Source: Microbispora amethystogenes (GTDB lineage Bacteria; Actinomycetota; Actinomycetes; Streptosporangiales; Streptosporangiaceae). Taken from it: a stretch of 64,000 nucleotides of DNA. The stretch lies in assembly GCF_016863015.1 (NCBI RefSeq), contig NZ_BOOB01000003.1, positions 358,401 to 422,400 on the forward strand, in the 5' to 3' direction. How positions within the stretch are numbered: the stretch's first letter is position 1; every line of letters begins with the position of its first letter. The position numbers were made by a program, and so were the translations under genes. The notes beneath the pieces are model-generated. The model ran no database searches, was not told where the DNA came from, and was given only the letters and a program-made list of their open reading frames with translations. Of the stretch, positions 45,909 to 54,641 are shown one piece after another.

Positions 45909-47293
45909 CTTGGGCGGAGCCGACGCCCTTGGAGCACGGGCCGGGCCTGTTCAGTGAAGTCGATGACCGATGGATGGTCGCTGTGCGATCTCATGCGGTT
46001 GTGCAGGTCACGAAGGTACGTGGTACAGCGGATCGACGCGGTTTCTTGGATCCGGGGCAGGACCCGTACGGCGATGTGGCATGCCTGTTCCACATCACCC
46101 TGATCGACGAGGCTGGTGGCGAGCACGATCCGCGAGAAGATCCGGCTGCGTGCGTAGCCTCCTGCGGCCGGACTGGCCTCGGCAACTGACAGGCAGTGGG
46201 TGGCCTGGCGGTATGACTCCCTGGCGTCACCCAGGTCCCGGAAGCAGTGCGCGTGCTCGTCCGCCAGCTCGGACTCGTCGAAGTACGCGATCCACTCCGG
46301 CTCCTCGCCGGGCCTGTGCTCGCTGAACGCCCGCACGGCGGTATCGAGAGCCTTGAGGCACTCTCCGGCTCCGTCGGGGAGGTTGGCGGCGGCGCGGGCT
46401 TCCATCGCGGCGAACTGCGCTCTGAGCAGTGCCGGAGCTCGAGCTTTCAGATCTTGCTGCGCGGCGCGAGCAAGATGGAGGGCTTCGCGGTGTTCCCCGA
46501 GGTAAGTGGCCTGATGGGACATCGCCGACAGCACACTGGCGCCGAGCATCCTGTCGTCCGCATGATGGGCCAGAGAAAGCGCCTGCAGGAAGTAGCGGCG
46601 GGCGAGACCGTGCCAGCCGCTGTCGTAGGCCATCCAAGCGACAGACAGGCAGAACTCGGCAACCGCGCTGAACAGCGACCGCCCGACGGCCGAGGCGTAC
46701 GTGCCGTTCAGCAGCGGGACGATCTGGTCCAGCAGGTATTGAAGGGCGGCCGAGCGAGCGTGTGCGCCACCGAAACGGTTGTCCAGATCGGCGAACATGG
46801 CCGTGGTGGAGCGGACTGCTTCGACGTCGCTCATCCCCACCCTGCGACCCGCCGATCCATCCGGAGGCCGGGCCGGACTGGACAGCAGCCATCTGAAGGC
46901 CGCCTGGGTGAGGGCCCCTATATCCACCGTGCTTCGTAGGAATTCTCGTCGCTGTGCGTCAGCGGCGACCAACTGAGCCAACGTGTCGACGAGATCGGCG
47001 GGGACATCAGAGAAGTTGAGGCCGATCTCGGGTGAGACAGTGGTGCCCTCCAGCCCGATGTCCGCCAGGGTGACCCGGCGGCCGAGCTTGCGGCTGAGTG
47101 CTTCAGCGATCAGAGCAGCGGTGATGCCTCGTGGCTTCTGGCCTTCGATCCATCGTGCGATCTGCGTGTGGGAAGGCCGTACGGGCACGCGCCATTCCTT
47201 GGCGACCTGGCCGATACGGCTGGCCAGGCCGAGGTGGGAGACACCGGCCTGGTCGACGACGTCGGCGAGCCGGGCGTTGGGCTGACGCTCCAT
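45902..47293 (-). CDS. XRE-family regulator with TPR-like domain
   Basis: 463 residues from ATG 47293. This start is chosen because a -10 element ends 7 bases upstream (leaderless) and the truncated paralogue conserves exactly this position; the frame is open 40 codons further. An N-terminal XRE helix-turn-helix (RLADVVDQAGVSHLGLASRI, TQIARWIEGQKPRGI) precedes helical repeats (LARRYFLQALSLAHHADDRM, LGEHREALHLARAAQQDLKA). Regulators of this build are frequent in actinomycete secondary metabolism and development. The target is unknown; the divergent Tad locus or the lanthipeptide operon are candidates. Confidence 0.85.
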   Translation of the reverse strand: MERQPNARLADVVDQAGVSHLGLASRIGQVAKEWRVPVRPSHTQIARWIEGQKPRGITAALIAEALSRKLGRRVTLADIGLEGTTVSPEIGLNFSDVPADLVDTLAQLVAADAQRREFLRSTVDIGALTQAAFRWLLSSPARPPDGSAGRRVGMSDVEAVRSTTAMFADLDNRFGGAHARSAALQYLLDQIVPLLNGTYASAVGRSLFSAVAEFCLSVAWMAYDSGWHGLARRYFLQALSLAHHADDRMLGASVLSAMSHQATYLGEHREALHLARAAQQDLKARAPALLRAQFAAMEARAAANLPDGAGECLKALDTAVRAFSEHRPGEEPEWIAYFDESELADEHAHCFRDLGDARESYRQATHCLSVAEASPAAGGYARSRIFSRIVLATSLVDQGDVEQACHIAVRVLPRIQETASIRCTTYLRDLHNRMRSHSDHPSVIDFTEQARPVLQGRRLRPSQ

Positions 47294-47433
47294 ATAGCGC
47301 AGCGTAGTTGCGCGACGCCTCTGCGGTAAGGCCATGACGGTGAGCAGGGCGGAATGCACAGGGGTTTGCACAGATGCAGACCCAGTGAGCGCTCCCCGAG
47401 GGCGTCGCCGCACGGTTGGCTATCGCTCATGGA
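47196..47433 (-). repeat. Right copy of the inverted duplication (XRE regulator 5' region)
   Basis: The complement of this stretch matches 43089-43338 from GATAGCCAACCG, through the conserved leader CTGCATCTGTGCAAACC and promoter, into the first codons. Here it belongs to the intact regulator. Confidence 0.8.
47301..47329 (-). promoter_or_regulatory. Leaderless-type promoter of the XRE regulator
   Basis: On the minus strand TTACCG (47329-47324), 17-base spacer, TACGCT (47306-47301), then 7 bases to the A of ATG. The spacing predicts transcription starting at or next to the start codon. Conserved in the left paralogue. The rest of 47434-47740 shows no gene I can support. Confidence 0.6.
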
Positions 47434-47749
47434 CGGCACGGGCAGTAGCGCTGCTGGGCAAGCATGGCAAGGCGTGCCGGCCCTGCTGTTCACGTCTCGG
47501 CCCCACGCCATCAGGGCCCAGGATCTGAGCGCCGAGGACGGCCTCGAACCCACTGGTTCTCGGGCACAGAGGCAGATGCGCGATAGTTGACGCCATAGGC
47601 CGATAAGGGCATTTTCCCTGGTAGAGGTCGCTCACCGGGGCCACCTTAATGTGTCCTACTGGTTAGTTCTCTCCTCTGGCCTTGCCGAAATTCGCCATCT
47701 AGCCTGTAGCTCTCCGCAATTATTTGATTGCTCAGAGTAAAGGTCTCCG

Positions 47750-48310
47750 GTGGTGGCGACAGTCTGTCGATATTGGAAACGGCTTGTGCTGGTCGTTCTC
47801 GCGCTGTCGGCCTCGGCCTGTGCGGCAGACGAGGGGGCAATGCCGCAGCCGTCTCCCACGGCTTCGACGACCGTCTCACCGCAGCCGACTGCTACCCCTT
47901 CCGAAAAGGCGGAGGAAGCGGTGGCTGCCGCCTACAAGGGCATCTACTCCGCGGGTCGGCGTGCCGAACACACCCCTGACGGGCAACGCAAGCCGATCAT
48001 CGCCCCGTTCGTGACCGAACCCCTGCTGAGCAGAATGCTTCGCGGCATCGTCGCGCTTCGGGCCGGCGGCAGATTCACGTGGGGGGCGCCGGTGTTCCAC
48101 CCCTTCGACATCAAGGTCAAGGGGCAGAAGGCCACGCTGCACGACTGCCAGGACAACCGCAATAGCGGACAGATGGACGAGAAGACCGCGAAGCGGGTCC
48201 TCCACGGGAGCGAGAACACCCATCTCGTCGCGACGCTGCTCTTGGTTGATGGGGCGTGGAAGGTCTCGACTCTGGAGCATGTGAGGGAGCCGTGTTCAGC
48301 CGGATCCTGA
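47750..48310 (+). CDS. Secreted lipoprotein at the head of the Tad operon
   Basis: 186 residues. GTG start, basic n-region, hydrophobic core and lipobox ALSASAC, then a Pro/Ser/Thr linker (MPQPSPTASTTVSPQPTATP) and a compact domain (AAYKGIYSAGRRAEHTPDGQ, VDGAWKVSTLEHVREPC) resembling SnoaL/NTF2-like accessory domains of actinobacterial surface proteins. Its end overlaps the next start, so it belongs to the pilus transcript. Role unknown. Confidence 0.7.
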   Translation: MVATVCRYWKRLVLVVLALSASACAADEGAMPQPSPTASTTVSPQPTATPSEKAEEAVAAAYKGIYSAGRRAEHTPDGQRKPIIAPFVTEPLLSRMLRGIVALRAGGRFTWGAPVFHPFDIKVKGQKATLHDCQDNRNSGQMDEKTAKRVLHGSENTHLVATLLLVDGAWKVSTLEHVREPCSAGS

Positions 48311-49149
48311 TCGCGAGCGTGCTGTCCGCTGTGCCGATGCTCACGCCCTCGCCACCACTGGACAACAACGGGGTTCAGACGTCGCCTTTGGGCTATGTCC
48401 TGACGGCCGACAAAGATCCGCACTCAGGACAGCAGGTCACAAACGCGCATGAGGCTCATCGTGAGTCCGGTGTCACTTGTTCCTACACACCCTGGCATGC
48501 CGATGGCATGAAGAACGGCGGCCTGGAATGGGTCGATCCGGCATCGAGCCCGGGAGGCGTACCGAAGGGCAAGGGCGCCTACTACCTGGTCGAGTGTTCC
48601 GACGGCTTCCGCGACGTCCGCTGGGTTCCCGGCCGGCCACCCGGGACTCCTCGGGCAACGCCCGAGCAACTGGCTCGGAAGGCGTGGGCGATGATTCCGG
48701 TGCACCAGCCGAAGGTCCTCACGGCTCCGCCGCGCGGCTCCACCGGCCTCGTCGGCCTGGACGAGTGGGTCTACCTGGCCACGGGGGAGTGGAGCCCGAA
48801 GCGTAAGCGGGTGGAGACGGCCGGCGTTTGGGCGGAGGCGACAGCCCGGCCGCAGAAAATGACCGTTGACCCGGGTGACGGTGGCAAGCCCGTGATCTGC
48901 GACGGACCCGGCACGCCGTACAACCCGGAGCTTTCCGCGAGCCGCCAGAAACCGACCTGTGCGATGAAGTATCTCCAGCCGTCGTTCCGCCAGGGGCAGG
49001 GGAACGCCTATCGGGTCACGGTGACGGTCACGTGGAGCGGCACATGGACCGGCTCGGGTGGGACCGGTGGCACCCTGCCGCCGATCAGCCGATCGACCTC
49101 GTTCCCGCTCCGCGTCGCGGAAGCCCAGGCACTCATCACCAAGGACTGA
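48292..49149 (+). CDS. Secreted protein of the Tad operon
   Basis: 285 residues from GTG 48292 (AGGGAG just upstream, overlapping the previous gene by 19 bases). Signal-peptide-like start VFSRILIASVLSAVPMLTPS. The mature part has paired Cys (TCSYTPW/VECSDGF, VICDGPG/TCAMKYL) and C-terminal beta strands (AYRVTVTVTWSGTWTGSG). No family recognised. Genes of this size commonly precede SAF-domain genes in actinobacterial Tad loci. Probably extracytoplasmic, with a role in pilus assembly inferred only from position. Confidence 0.65.
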   Translation: MFSRILIASVLSAVPMLTPSPPLDNNGVQTSPLGYVLTADKDPHSGQQVTNAHEAHRESGVTCSYTPWHADGMKNGGLEWVDPASSPGGVPKGKGAYYLVECSDGFRDVRWVPGRPPGTPRATPEQLARKAWAMIPVHQPKVLTAPPRGSTGLVGLDEWVYLATGEWSPKRKRVETAGVWAEATARPQKMTVDPGDGGKPVICDGPGTPYNPELSASRQKPTCAMKYLQPSFRQGQGNAYRVTVTVTWSGTWTGSGGTGGTLPPISRSTSFPLRVAEAQALITKD

Positions 49150-49152
49150 CGC

Positions 49153-49842
49153 ATGCTCCAGCGATCTTTAGCGGCCACGAACAGCCCGCCGTCCGCACGG
49201 CCCGTTCCCGGTAAGCGTCGCCCCGCGATGGCTGTCGTCGGCGTTCTGGCGGTCGTGTTGAGCGCGGTCACGGTGCTGCAGGTGTATCAACTGGCTGCTC
49301 ATCGCACACAGGTCCTGGTCATGGCCCGCGAGGTGCCGATCGGCCAGGTCATCGAGGCTCAGGACCTGACGAGCCTCGGGGTGGGCGTGGTGCCGGGGAT
49401 GCAGTGGACCCGCGCACGGGACCGGGACGGCGTTATCGGCAAGCGGGCCATGGCCGACCTCAAGGCTGGGACGCTTCTCGCGCCCTCTCAGTTCGGCACG
49501 GCCCTCACCCCCGATGACGGCCAGCAGATCGTCCCGATCGCGCTCAAGGCGACCCAGCTGCCCGCACGCGGGCTCAAGCCCGGTGACCGGGTTGTCGCGG
49601 CAGCCCTTCCCGAGGAAGGGCGGCAAGGTGTTGAGTATCGCGCTCTGGTCGACAAGGTCGGACAGCCTGACGCCGATGGGACCGTGGTCGTGGACTTTCT
49701 GATGCCGGCCACGACTGGTACGGCCCTGGCCCGCCTGGCCGCGGAGGGGAAGGTCGCGATGGTTCTCGGTTCGAGGGCTCCCCATGCCGCCTCCGCCACG
49801 TCGGCCTGTCCGCCCGTCTCGGCATCAGGGGCGTCATGCTGA
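49153..49842 (+). CDS. SAF-domain protein (CpaB/RcpC-like)
   Basis: 229 residues. One transmembrane helix (AMAVVGVLAVVLSAVTVLQV) precedes an SAF domain: LVMAREVPIGQVIEAQDLTS, VIGKRAMADLKAGTLLAPSQ. The second half (IVPIALKATQLPARGLKPGD) corresponds to the RcpC/CpaB region. In Tad systems the CpaB protein acts in the envelope, in Gram-negatives at the secretin; here it is probably an envelope assembly factor. It overlaps the next start by 7 bases. Confidence 0.85.
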   Translation: MLQRSLAATNSPPSARPVPGKRRPAMAVVGVLAVVLSAVTVLQVYQLAAHRTQVLVMAREVPIGQVIEAQDLTSLGVGVVPGMQWTRARDRDGVIGKRAMADLKAGTLLAPSQFGTALTPDDGQQIVPIALKATQLPARGLKPGDRVVAAALPEEGRQGVEYRALVDKVGQPDADGTVVVDFLMPATTGTALARLAAEGKVAMVLGSRAPHAASATSACPPVSASGASC

Positions 49843-50558
49843 CCGTGATGTGCTCGGGCGGGCATGCCGCCGGTACGACTACCAGCGCGCTCGCGCTTCT
49901 CCTTGAGTGGCCGCGCTCTGCGCTGCTGGCCGAGGCGGATCCCGGAGGCGGCACGATCCTGTCCGGCTACCTGGCCGGCACGCCTCGCGATCGCGGGCTG
50001 GCCGAGTGGGGTGTGAAGATTCGCAGGGGAGTCGCCGCGGCCGAGGCGCTGTGGGACCAGCTCTACGCCACTCAGGACGACAGGCTGATCCTCCCCGGCC
50101 TTGCCGAGCCCACGCAGGCTGTGGCCCTCCAACCGCTCTGGCCGGAGATCGCGGGTTGCCTGGCCGCCCTGGATGAGGATGTGATCGTCGACCTGGGCCA
50201 GGTGGGGCGGCCGGACACGCCGAATGACCTGCTGGCCCGGGCCGACCGGGTGTTCGTCGTCACCAGGCCCACGCTGGTCCATCTGCACGCCACAACATCC
50301 GCCATCCGCGATCTGAAGGAACTGCGCGGGCATCTGCCGGATGCCGAGCTCATCGTGGTGGGGGACGGCCAGTACCAGCTCAAGGAGATCGCCAAGACGC
50401 TCGGTGCCACGGTCGCGGCATGGTTGCCGTCCGACAAGTGGTCCGCGCCGGCGCTCGCGTACGGCGTCGGTCGCATCCGGCCGATGTCGCCCCTGATGCG
50501 CAGTGCACGGGCGTTCGCCGCCGCTCTCGTCGAGCAGAGCGATCAGGTGATGGCGTGA
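49836..50558 (+). CDS. MinD/ParA-like ATPase (TadZ/CpaE position) with a deviant P-loop
   Basis: 240 residues. A MinD-type fold: MLTVMCSGGHAAGTTTSALA at the N-terminus, AEADPGGGTILSGYLAG (switch I region), DEDVIVDLGQVGRPD (Walker B), DRVFVVTRPTL. The P-loop reads SGGHAAGTTT where KGGxGKT(T/S) is expected, so both the signature and the phosphate-binding Lys are missing. TadZ proteins often have atypical P-loops and act as polar localisation factors rather than efficient ATPases. Stop overlaps the TadA start. Confidence 0.82.
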   Translation: MLTVMCSGGHAAGTTTSALALLLEWPRSALLAEADPGGGTILSGYLAGTPRDRGLAEWGVKIRRGVAAAEALWDQLYATQDDRLILPGLAEPTQAVALQPLWPEIAGCLAALDEDVIVDLGQVGRPDTPNDLLARADRVFVVTRPTLVHLHATTSAIRDLKELRGHLPDAELIVVGDGQYQLKEIAKTLGATVAAWLPSDKWSAPALAYGVGRIRPMSPLMRSARAFAAALVEQSDQVMA

Positions 50559-51859
50559 TGGGCGAGCAGGACTTCCGCCGTGCCGTACGTGAGCTGCAGC
50601 AGCAGGTCAACAAGGCGCTGGATGAGTCGGGCGTCACGGGGGCGGAGGCGACCCTGCAGTACGGCAAGGCCGTCATCACGAATGTCGTCCGCACGTACGC
50701 CGACAACCTCGCCCTGCTCGGCCGGCCCGCGCCGACTCTGGACGAGGAGGAGCAGCTCAAGAAGGCCGTCGAGAACCGGATCTTCTACCTGGGTGATCTG
50801 CAGCCGCTCGTGGACGATCCCGAGGTCGAGAACATCGACGTCAACCGGTACGACCAGGTCTGGGTGACCTACACCGACGGCCGCAAGGTGTCCGGGCCGG
50901 CGGCCGCCGACAGCGAGAACGAGCTGATCGAGAACGTTCGCCGCTGGGGCATCTACCAGGGGCAGAACGCCAGGGACTTCTCCACCGCCAGGCCGATCCT
51001 GCACAAGGCCCTGTCCAACACCGTACGGCTGGCCGCGGCGACCGGCATCACTCCGCACACGGCGTTCTCCATCCGCAAGCACGGCATGCTCGACGCCACC
51101 ATGTCGGACCTGGCCGCCCGGGGAACCATGTCCTGGCCCGTCCGGCATTTCCTGCGCGCGGTGATGAACGTCCCGATGAACGTGATCGTCGCCGGGGCGA
51201 TGAACTCGGGTAAGTCCACCCTGGTCCGTGCCCTGGCCGGCGACATCAACCCGTTCGAGCGGCTCATCACCGTCGAGAACGAGCGCGAGCTGTTCCTGCA
51301 TCTGATGCCCGAGCGGCACCACGACGTGCTCAGCTTCGAGGCGCGCGCCGCCAACTCCGAGGGCGAGGGCGCCGTCACCATGCGCCAGCTGATCGACGAC
51401 GCGTTCCGCTTCAACGGCCGCCGCATCCTCGTCGGCGAGGTCCGCAGCGACGAGCTCGTCCCCATGCTGGTCGCGATGAACTCCGGCGGCCGCGGGTCGA
51501 TCTGCACCATGCACGCCGACTCCGCCGAGGAGATCTTTCCCCGCATGGAGATCCTCGCCGGGACGATGCCCGCCGAGGCGCTGTTCCGCCTGGTCGGCAA
51601 GGCCGTCGACTTCATCGTCTACCTCCGGCACGAGGTGAGCCACGACCCCGACGCCCCGGTGAACGTCCGCTACATCTCGGAGATCTTCGAGGTCCTGCCG
51701 CCGGCCGACTCGGTCGTCCCGGCCGTCAACCGGGTCTTCGTCTCGGGCCCGGACGGACGGGCCGTACCGAACATCACTCCCCAGTGCATGGACAAGCTGG
51801 TCAAGGCGGGCTTCGACGCCACCATGTTCATCCCGAGAGCGGGTGGGCTGTGGAACTGA
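50558..51859 (+). CDS. tadA: TadA/CpaF secretion ATPase
   Basis: 433 residues from ATG 50558 (shares its A with the previous TGA). CpaF-type N-domain (FYLGDLQPLVDDPEVENIDV, RPILHKALSNTVRLAAATGI) and type II/IV ATPase core: Walker A VAGAMNSGKSTLV, Walker B-like RRILVGEVRSDE, His box GSICTMHADS. It powers pilin polymerisation with the TadB and TadC membrane proteins encoded next. All key motifs are intact. Confidence 0.95.
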   Translation: MGEQDFRRAVRELQQQVNKALDESGVTGAEATLQYGKAVITNVVRTYADNLALLGRPAPTLDEEEQLKKAVENRIFYLGDLQPLVDDPEVENIDVNRYDQVWVTYTDGRKVSGPAAADSENELIENVRRWGIYQGQNARDFSTARPILHKALSNTVRLAAATGITPHTAFSIRKHGMLDATMSDLAARGTMSWPVRHFLRAVMNVPMNVIVAGAMNSGKSTLVRALAGDINPFERLITVENERELFLHLMPERHHDVLSFEARAANSEGEGAVTMRQLIDDAFRFNGRRILVGEVRSDELVPMLVAMNSGGRGSICTMHADSAEEIFPRMEILAGTMPAEALFRLVGKAVDFIVYLRHEVSHDPDAPVNVRYISEIFEVLPPADSVVPAVNRVFVSGPDGRAVPNITPQCMDKLVKAGFDATMFIPRAGGLWN

Positions 51860-52680
51860 TCGCAGCCCTCGCCGGAGGCGTGTTCGCCGCCGGGATCATC
51901 CTGGTGATCGCGGGCCTGCGCCGGATTCCGGTACGGCAGTCCCGCCGCGCTCGGCGACGTGTCCCCAAGGTCGCGACCACCCCCGTCGCGCTGGCTCTGG
52001 GAGGCGTGGTCATCGTGTTCTGGTTGACCGGATGGCCGGTCGCCGCCTTCTCCGCCGGGGTCGCCGTACTGCTCCTGCCCCGGGTGCTGTCCGGGCGGGA
52101 GGCGGCGCGCAGGATCGCCCGGTTGGAGGCGATCGAGACCTGGATCCGCCAGCTCGCCGACGCCCTGTCCGGGAGCGCTGGCATCGAAGAGGCCCTGGCC
52201 ATCAGCGCCCGCAACGCACCCGAGCCGATCGCCGCCGAGGTCACCGCTCTCGCCCGCCGCCTGGCCCTGCGCGTGCCGGCCGAGAGCGCTCTGCGCGCCT
52301 TCGCCGACGAGCTTGACGACCTGGTCGGCGACATGGCCGCCGCCTCCCTGATCCTCGCCACCGAGTCCCGGGGACGCGGACTACGGGACGTGCTCCTGGG
52401 ACTCGCCCGGACCATCGGCATGGACGTCTCCGCCCAGCGCGAGATCGAAGCCGAGCGATCCCGGCACCGCACCACCGCCCGTTGGGTCATCGGCGCCCTG
52501 CTCGGCTACACCGGCTTCGCCCTGCTGAACCAGGAGTACGTGGCGCCATTCAGCAGCTTCTTCGGACAGCTCGTCCTCGCCGGAGTCGCCGGACTGTACG
52601 CCGTGACGTTCTGGTGGATCCACCGCCTCGGCAGCGCCCCGGAGACCGACCGCTTCCTGAACGAGGAGGCGGTGGGATGA
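51850..52680 (+). CDS. tadB: TadB-like inner-membrane platform protein
   Basis: 276 residues from GTG 51850 (overlaps TadA by 10 bases). N-terminal helices (ALAGGVFAAGIILVIAGL; TPVALALGGVVIVFWLTGWP), a T2SSF domain about 110-240 (LADALSGSAGIEEALAISAR, LILATESRGRGLRDVLLGLA) and a C-terminal helix pair. It forms with TadC the membrane platform on which TadA works. The downstream gene overlaps by 4 bases. Confidence 0.9.
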   Translation: MELIAALAGGVFAAGIILVIAGLRRIPVRQSRRARRRVPKVATTPVALALGGVVIVFWLTGWPVAAFSAGVAVLLLPRVLSGREAARRIARLEAIETWIRQLADALSGSAGIEEALAISARNAPEPIAAEVTALARRLALRVPAESALRAFADELDDLVGDMAAASLILATESRGRGLRDVLLGLARTIGMDVSAQREIEAERSRHRTTARWVIGALLGYTGFALLNQEYVAPFSSFFGQLVLAGVAGLYAVTFWWIHRLGSAPETDRFLNEEAVG

Positions 52681-53558
52681 CCTGGGCCGTGCTCGCCGCC
52701 GGAGGCACGATGGGCCTCGGGCTTTTCCTGATCCTGCTCGCCGTACGGCCCGGCCCACCCGAGCTGGCCGCCTCGCTGGCACGCCTCCAACCCGGCGGCG
52801 GTTCAGCGGAGGTCTACACCCTGCCGGAACGCGTTCGCCGCTCGGCCATCGGCGTGCTCGGCTCATCCTGGCTGGGAAACCGCGCGAAGGATTGCGACCT
52901 GGTTATCGTCGGCAGGAGCCGGGAGACCCACCTCGGCCGCAAGGCCCTGCTCATGGCCACCGGCCTGTGCGGACCGGCTCTCCTGTGGACGTACGGCTGG
53001 CTGCTCGGCGTCACCTTCCCCACGATCATCTTGTGGGCGGCGTCAGCCGTCTTCGGCGCCGTTATGTTCACCGCGCCCGAGCTGTCGCTAAGGGTGGAGG
53101 CCGCCAGCGCGCGGCGGCGCTTCCGCCGCGCGCTGGTCTGCTATCTCGACCTCGTCGCCCTGTGCCGGCTGGCCGGACGCGGTCCGGCCGACGCGCTGGA
53201 CTCCGCCGCCCGCGTCGGCAAGGGGCAGACGTTCAAGCGGCTGTCATCCGCGCTCGACCCGGCCTTCCGTGGCACCGGCTCCGCCTGGGACGAACTCACC
53301 CGCCTGTCGCGGGAGCTGGCCGTACCCGAGCTGGGCGAGGTCGCCGCGATCGCCAAGCTGGCCGGCACCGAAGGCGCCAGCATTCTCGACACCCTCAAGG
53401 CCAAGGCCGCCAGCCTGCGCGAGAGCGAGATGGCCGTGCTGCTCGCGAGGGCGAAGAGCCGTACCGAAACCATGACCGTCCCCATGTCCCTGACCGTCGT
53501 CGGCTTCATGATCTTGCTGGGCTACCCGGCCCTGGCCCGGATGACCGGTGGTGGATGA
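52677..53558 (+). CDS. tadC: TadC-like inner-membrane platform protein
   Basis: 293 residues. Helices at the N-terminus (VLAAGGTMGLGLFLILLAV), the middle (ALLMATGLCGPALLWTYGWL) and the end (VPMSLTVVGFMILLGYPALA). The T2SSF domain lies at about 140-270 (YLDLVALCRLAGRGPADALD, KLAGTEGASILDTLKAKAAS). ATGA overlap with TadB. The Flp-like pilin gene starts 24 bases after its stop. Confidence 0.9.
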   Translation: MTWAVLAAGGTMGLGLFLILLAVRPGPPELAASLARLQPGGGSAEVYTLPERVRRSAIGVLGSSWLGNRAKDCDLVIVGRSRETHLGRKALLMATGLCGPALLWTYGWLLGVTFPTIILWAASAVFGAVMFTAPELSLRVEAASARRRFRRALVCYLDLVALCRLAGRGPADALDSAARVGKGQTFKRLSSALDPAFRGTGSAWDELTRLSRELAVPELGEVAAIAKLAGTEGASILDTLKAKAASLRESEMAVLLARAKSRTETMTVPMSLTVVGFMILLGYPALARMTGGG

Positions 53559-53582
53559 CCGTATGAGAGAAGGGTTCTTCGC

Positions 53583-53795
53583 ATGCTGCACATCTACGGT
53601 CGCATGTTGGCGGTCGGCACATGGATCAACACCAAGGTCCCGCTCCTCCAGCGGCTTCGCCCCAAGGCCGGGGCGGACGCAGGAGAAGGACCGCTGGGCT
53701 TCATCGTCCTCGCCGCGGCGATATTCCTGCTGGCCGTCGCCGTCGCAGCCAAGATCACGCAGGTCGTCAACGACTACATGGGGAAGATCAAGTGA
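53583..53795 (+). CDS. Flp-like pilin
   Basis: 70 residues: a long basic pre-region (MLHIYGRMLAVGTWINTKVP, LLQRLRPK), then GADAGEGPLGFIVLAAAIFL and LAVAVAAKITQVVNDYMGKI, the single hydrophobic helix with short hydrophilic end typical of Flp/class IVb pilins. The usual processing motif (G before a hydrophobic stretch with Glu at +5) is not exact, and the pre-region is long. Its place between TadC and TadE-like genes supports the call. No prepilin peptidase gene is visible in the window. Confidence 0.8.
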   Translation: MLHIYGRMLAVGTWINTKVPLLQRLRPKAGADAGEGPLGFIVLAAAIFLLAVAVAAKITQVVNDYMGKIK

Positions 53796-54162
53796 TCGTG
53801 GGTCGGCGCCGCTGGAGGCCGCCATCCTCTACCCGGTGGTCCTCACCCTGACCCTGCTCCTGGTCAACACGGCGCTGTGGTTCCACGCCCGCGACGTCGC
53901 ACTCGCCGCCGCCCAGGAGGGCGTACGGGTCGCCCGGGCGTACGGCTCCAACCTCTCGGCCAGCACAGTCGTCGCCGAGCGGTTCGCCCAGAGGGTCGGC
54001 GGGTCCTTCCTGGTCTCGCCGCACGCCAGCGCCGGCCGTACAGGCGGCACGGTGTCGGTGACCGTGCAAGGCGAGGCACTCACCTTGGTGCCGCTGCTCA
54101 AGCTGACGGTCTCCCAGATCGCCCACGCACCCATCGAGCGATGGTCGACCCCGACTCGATGA
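53792..54162 (+). pseudogene. TadE-like pseudopilin with no in-frame start (apparent frameshift)
   Basis: The frame ending at 54162 reads RGSAPLEAAILYPVVLTLTL then LLVNTALWFHARDVALAAAQ, the TadE helix with its Glu, and a normal TadE tail. Near the gene start it has no ATG, GTG or TTG. A GTG at 53792 overlaps the pilin stop (GTGA) exactly where a start is expected, but in another frame (VIVGRR...). A one-base difference in the first 15 bases of the gene would restore it. Either a sequencing error, a real frameshift, or slippage. TadE proteins are minor pilins of the Tad pilus. Confidence 0.65.
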
Positions 54163-54641
54163 GCGTTCGATTGCATAGAGGGCCTGGTTGGCGAGGATGC
54201 GAGCGCGTTCCGCCTGGGGCCGCCGCCGAGCACGGATCGATGACAGTGGAGCTGGCTGTTCTCGCGCCCGCGCTCGTCCTCGTGCTCGTGGCAATGATCG
54301 GCGCTGGGCGGATTGTGATCGCACACGGCTCGGTCGAGGCGGCGGCCCGCGACGCCGCCCGGCAGGCGTCCATCTCGCGTGACGCCTCCTCCGCGCGCTC
54401 CGCGGCGCTGACGAGCGCGCGAGCAGCGCTGGCCCGCGAAGGACTTCAGTGCACGCCGACGGTCTCGCTGGACACCGGAGGGTTCTCTGCTCCCCTGGGA
54501 CAGTCGGCCACGGTGTCCGCCACGGTGACCTGTGACGTACGGCTCAGCGACCTCGCGCTGCCCGGAATCCCCGGCTCCAAGGTCCTGACCAGCCGGTTCA
54601 CCAGCAGCCTTGATCCGTACCGCTCCAGAGGAGACCGGTGA
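54159..54641 (+). CDS. TadE-like minor pilin
   Basis: 160 residues from ATG 54159 (ATGA overlap with the previous frame). After a 30-residue basic pre-region the TadE helix reads GSMTVELAVLAPALVLVLVA, with Glu at the position used in prepilin processing, followed by AHGSVEAAARDAARQASISR. The C-terminal part has two Cys (LQCTPT and VTCDVR), probably a disulfide. A secreted, membrane-inserted pilus component. Its stop overlaps the next start (GTGA). Confidence 0.85.
   Translation: MSVRLHRGPGWRGCERVPPGAAAEHGSMTVELAVLAPALVLVLVAMIGAGRIVIAHGSVEAAARDAARQASISRDASSARSAALTSARAALAREGLQCTPTVSLDTGGFSAPLGQSATVSATVTCDVRLSDLALPGIPGSKVLTSRFTSSLDPYRSRGDR

Noticed and set aside
47540..47565. Complement contains GTGGGTTCGA, resembling the tRNA-Pro T arm, as a possible far attachment site
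   Set aside because: Only about 10 bases match and the acceptor part is absent; too short to claim an attachment site.
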